This document shows, one piece after another, positions 1 through 64,000 of a stretch of DNA of 64,000 bases; within the stretch, counting starts at the first letter, position 1; every line of letters starts with the position of its first letter. The notes below the pieces were generated by a model, which did no database searches, was not told the origin of the DNA, and saw nothing but the letters and a program-made list of their open reading frames with translations. The DNA lies in the NCBI GenBank assembly GCA_013397455.1, contig VYZB01000385.1, positions 672,614 through 736,613 of the forward strand, read 5' to 3'. The DNA comes from Crotophaga sulcirostris. Lineage: Eukaryota > Chordata > Aves > Cuculiformes > Crotophagidae. The position numbers and the translations under genes were made by a program.

Positions 1-131
1 ATAAATTTAGAGACTTGTTATTATCCAGATGAAAAACATATCTCCTTTGAGTACTGCAGTACCAAGGTTTGGGTGGAAACTCTAGAGGAGAAAAAGAACT
101 AAGATAGCATTGACATTTTCTCTCATTTCAG
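1..131 (+). other. UNC13C: end of the intron before exon 1
   Basis: This is the 3' tail of the intron that separates the upstream C1-domain exons from exon 1. It ends in the pyrimidine-rich acceptor TTTTCTCTCATTTCAG at 116-131. Nothing else is recognisable. Confidence 0.8.
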
Positions 132-61123
<60,992 letters not shown>

Positions 61124-61430
61124 AATACCCAAGTAATGCAAGATTGTCACCGCCAAGAACATAGATACAACGCTGTTGTCCGAATAGTGCATGCATGTGC
61201 AAATCTGTGGGAATGTTTAACTAACCATGTTTTCAGTGTTTGCCAGTACTTATGTACTATATTTGCAAGCTGTGTCAAGGAGCTATATATCTTTTATACA
61301 TATTTTGGTCTTTGGTAAAGTAATTGTCCCAATGAAGTGCCAAAACTAAGATTAAGAGTAAATGTTGAATCATATCTTTTTAAATGTTGATTTCACCTCA
61401 TCACAATTCTTTTAATTTTTAGCATTTATT

Positions 61431-61436
61431 AATAAA
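61431..61436 (+). terminator. UNC13C: proximal poly(A) signal AATAAA
   Basis: AATAAA lies 308 nt after the stop codon. TTGTCTCTGTT and GTGTGTTG follow 30-55 nt later as plausible downstream elements. Confidence 0.45.
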
Positions 61437-61661
61437 TAATTAGCTTTTTAAATTCATAAAAAAGTTGTCTCTGTTAAACTAGTGTGTTGCTTATTCTAAA
61501 TTAAGTTACCTCCCTCATTATTATTTTAAAAAAGATGTACCTAGTTTTCTTCAAACTATCATTTTATGCAAGCCTCATTTTAGGTATCTTACTGATAACT
61601 TTTTCTATCATTACTACAGATGCAGTTACTTAGAGACAGTGTTTGTAATTTTATAATTACC

Positions 61662-61667
61662 AATAAA
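61662..61667 (+). terminator. UNC13C: middle poly(A) signal AATAAA
   Basis: AATAAA followed by GTAATGATTTTTTGC, a T-rich downstream stretch. A possible alternative 3' end. Confidence 0.4.
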
Positions 61668-62224
61668 AAGTAATGATTTTTTGCATAAAAACTGAAAAAA
61701 AGGATGGAAATATTTTATGCTAAACTTTTTCCGACCTTTCATAAATATCACTGTGAAGAAATGCTGTTAAAGCAAGTTCTCAAGAAGCTGTGCTTATCAG
61801 AGTTTGTTACTGATGTTTGATATCTTGAGATAATTTTGTTCTTCAAAACTGCCAAGGTAATATCATATTTGTATTAAAAGAGTAAGTCAGTATCTGTAGA
61901 AAAAGCCTGCTGTACAGTATATTTGCTTTTAAAAAATTCATTTTTTTAAATGATATGGTACTGTACAAGGGTTAGTAGTTTGGGATATGTAATGCCGGTT
62001 TGTGGTTTGTTTCTAGAAATTGTTTATGAAAAGAAAAGATGCTGTTATCATTTTCACTCAGAGTTATTAACGTTGCTTTACATACTTAGCTGTAACATCA
62101 GTTAAGTGCTTTATTTCTTTATTTTTTTTAGAAAAGTTCAACAGTTTTTACTTATGCAACATAACTATGTATTGCACTAAAGCAAACTCTGTGTCCTGTA
62201 AATACATTTAGTGAAAAATTGTAA

Positions 62225-62230
62225 AATAAA
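62225..62230 (+). terminator. UNC13C: distal poly(A) signal AATAAA
   Basis: AATAAA followed by TTTCTAGTTTT and TTTGATATTCTTTCTGT, a good T/GT-rich downstream element. My preferred main 3' end. Confidence 0.6.
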
Positions 62231-62440
62231 GTATGAAGAAACTGCTTTCTAGTTTTATAATTTGATATTCTTTCTGTACCCATGGGGTTTATGTACATGT
62301 GAAGCCCATACAACGGGCTTACAATATACCTTTATAATATATCAAAGTACAATTTCCAGTGTCCAGCATCTGGCTCTTTTATAAGCGTAAGTTTGAACAT
62401 GTCAGTGTCCTAAAAAACAGTTATAAATTAGGTAGGCATA

Positions 62441-62470
62441 CATATATATGTGTGTATAGATATATATATA
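62441..62470. repeat. TA/TG alternating low-complexity stretch
   Basis: CATATATATGTGTGTATAGA followed by TATATATATA: alternating purine-pyrimidine DNA, a likely microsatellite remnant. Confidence 0.8.
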
Positions 62471-63587
62471 AAAAAATACAATGTTCTGTAATAATACACA
62501 TATTTGTCATTGGGTTTGTTTACAAGTGTTTCTAATAACACAGGTTGGAGTTTTCAGCTTTGCTTATGGAAAAAACAAATAAGAGGAAGGGAGGACGTAT
62601 AGCTAGTGTGTTAATGCCAACCTTTTAAAAATGTTGACCTATGTGGAGTCACATACTACCAGATTCTTTCTAGGATATCCTTTTGTGAGATATTTAGATG
62701 GGATTTTAGAATGTCTTTCAGCATCCTCTTGCTTGAATAAAAACAAGTAGATTTGCCGTAAGTATATTTAGACATTTAGAGAAGATCTGTCTGGCCTTTA
62801 GAGAGTTAACAATGCTTCACTAAGATCATAGCTGGGGGGAAAGGACCCAAGTTCTCTTACAAGTGCATGTCCTGCTGAAGGTTATGCATTGCAGAATGCA
62901 GTATAGCAGAGGGAGGTTTTGATGGGCACATTTTTTTAACTCAGCACTTCAGAAAGCCATTTCTCCCTGCGAACAGTTACACTGATAATTTCACATTTCA
63001 AAAAGTAAAGCAGTTCATCAATTTAGACATTAAGTGACTCCTTAAACAATTCGGAGAATGTAACTTTAATGATACCTGATAAATATATGTTGCATATAAT
63101 TGCAAATACTTGCAACATCTCACAAGGATTTAGAGACTCAAAATCAATATTGAAAGTAATCCAAGCCTTTAATGTTTCAGATGTATTTTGTGTGTTGTGG
63201 TGTACTTAAAGGTAAAATCCCAGTGTAGCTCCAGTAGCTCCCACAGAATGCAAGAGGATTTTATCCGAGTCCGTACAATACTGCCTCCAGAGAAGTTTCT
63301 GTTTGTATGTAACAGTCATACCTCTTCCTAACTGTATTTCTGCAAGGTATAGCCCAAAGTGCCTACAGTGGATGACTCTCAAAACACAGAATCTATTAAT
63401 AGGCAACAAGATTTAATATCCAAAAATATCAGCAGACTCAGTCTCAAATTAAAAGGGGAATAATCAACAGATGAGGTGGTTCCTGCAATATAGAACATTA
63501 TTGTGGGTAAAATGCAAAAAGAATTCCACAAGAACTCAGCTGTGGCTCTGTGAAATAAAAAACAAAGCCTGGGGTAGACAGGTTTTG

Positions 63588-63607
63588 GGTTTGGTTTGGT
63601 TTGGTTT
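63588..63607. repeat. GGTTT pentanucleotide array
   Basis: Four GGTTT-type units (GGTTTGGTTTGGTTTGGTTT) in the 3' flank, a small simple repeat. Confidence 0.85.
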
Positions 63608-64000
63608 TTTAACCTGGAGCACTTACCGTATTTTTCTGCAGCTGTTTATTCTACTGTAAAATGGCATTTTAGTGCATAATGTATTCACCACCAACTTAAT
63701 TATTTATCCCCAAGATTCACCTATAAAGGAATAATAGCTGAACCTGTCGATGAAGTCAGTTGCTGCTCCTGGTGGCACACACTAGGAGTTACCAGGCGAT
63801 CTGGTAAAGCAAACCTTTATAAAATAAAGCTTTAAACAGTACACTGTTTCACTATTTTTAACAAAGAGATATTCACTTTCTGCATCAAAATTTGTCATGT
63901 GAAGATGAGAGGAAAATATGTTAACTCTGCATAACAGCGCTGTTTTAAACATTTTTATGAACCATAGATGGTGTAGCACAAGCAGGTTCAACTCAAAGAC

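Larger units (their letters stand above)
61124..62250 (+). other. UNC13C: UNC13C 3' untranslated region (end estimated)
   Basis: AT-rich sequence after the stop codon, with three AATAAA signals. The 3' end is placed about 20 nt after the last one, at 62225-62230, which a T/GT-rich stretch follows. Earlier signals could give shorter isoforms. Transcript data would be needed to fix the end. Confidence 0.65.
62251..64000. other. intergenic 3' flank, no gene seen
   Basis: About 1.75 kb downstream of UNC13C, with an AT/GT-alternating stretch at 62441-62470 and a GGTTT array at 63588-63607. Open frames of 62-69 codons (for example minus 63206-63409) carry no recognisable domain. Confidence 0.8.

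Overview
This window is vertebrate nuclear DNA, most likely from a bird. It is AT-rich and intron-dominated, has vertebrate GT-AG splicing throughout, and carries an antisense fragment of a CR1 LINE, the dominant retroelement of birds and other sauropsids. Almost the whole window is the 3' half of one plus-strand gene, which I identify as UNC13C (Munc13-3), a presynaptic vesicle-priming protein. The UNC13 family assignment is secure. The paralogue call rests on protein wording in the MUN and C2C regions that fits UNC13C better than UNC13A or UNC13B as I recall them.

Layout. Twenty-five exons can be placed by hand from about 132 to the stop codon at 61121-61123. Their phases fit at every junction and give one uninterrupted frame of 1062 complete codons. 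The upstream gene (long N-terminus, C1 domain) lies outside the window. Exon 1 covers the linker after C1. Exons 2-4 encode the C2B domain with its conserved loop aspartates. Exons 5-22 encode the MUN domain, including the MHD1 and MHD2 segments and the Asn/Phe pair linked to syntaxin opening. Exons 23-25 encode the C2C domain. A 3' UTR follows, with three AATAAA signals (61431, 61662, 62225). From about 62250 to 64000 I see no gene.

Introns range from 243 bp to about 9.8 kb and hold little that I recognise: the CR1 piece near 19.98-20.19 kb, short tandem duplications, small simple repeats and two G/C homopolymer tracts. I see no other supported protein-coding gene, tRNA, rRNA, CRISPR array or operon-like structure. 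The more curious items are a perfectly bordered, in-frame 15-nt candidate microexon in intron 9, two exon-like segments on the minus strand inside introns 11 and 16, and a strong orphan 3' splice site in intron 11. All of these are speculative. I did not find a novel biological system.

Below, exon and residue numbers count from the start of the window: residue 1 is the first complete codon, at 134-136.
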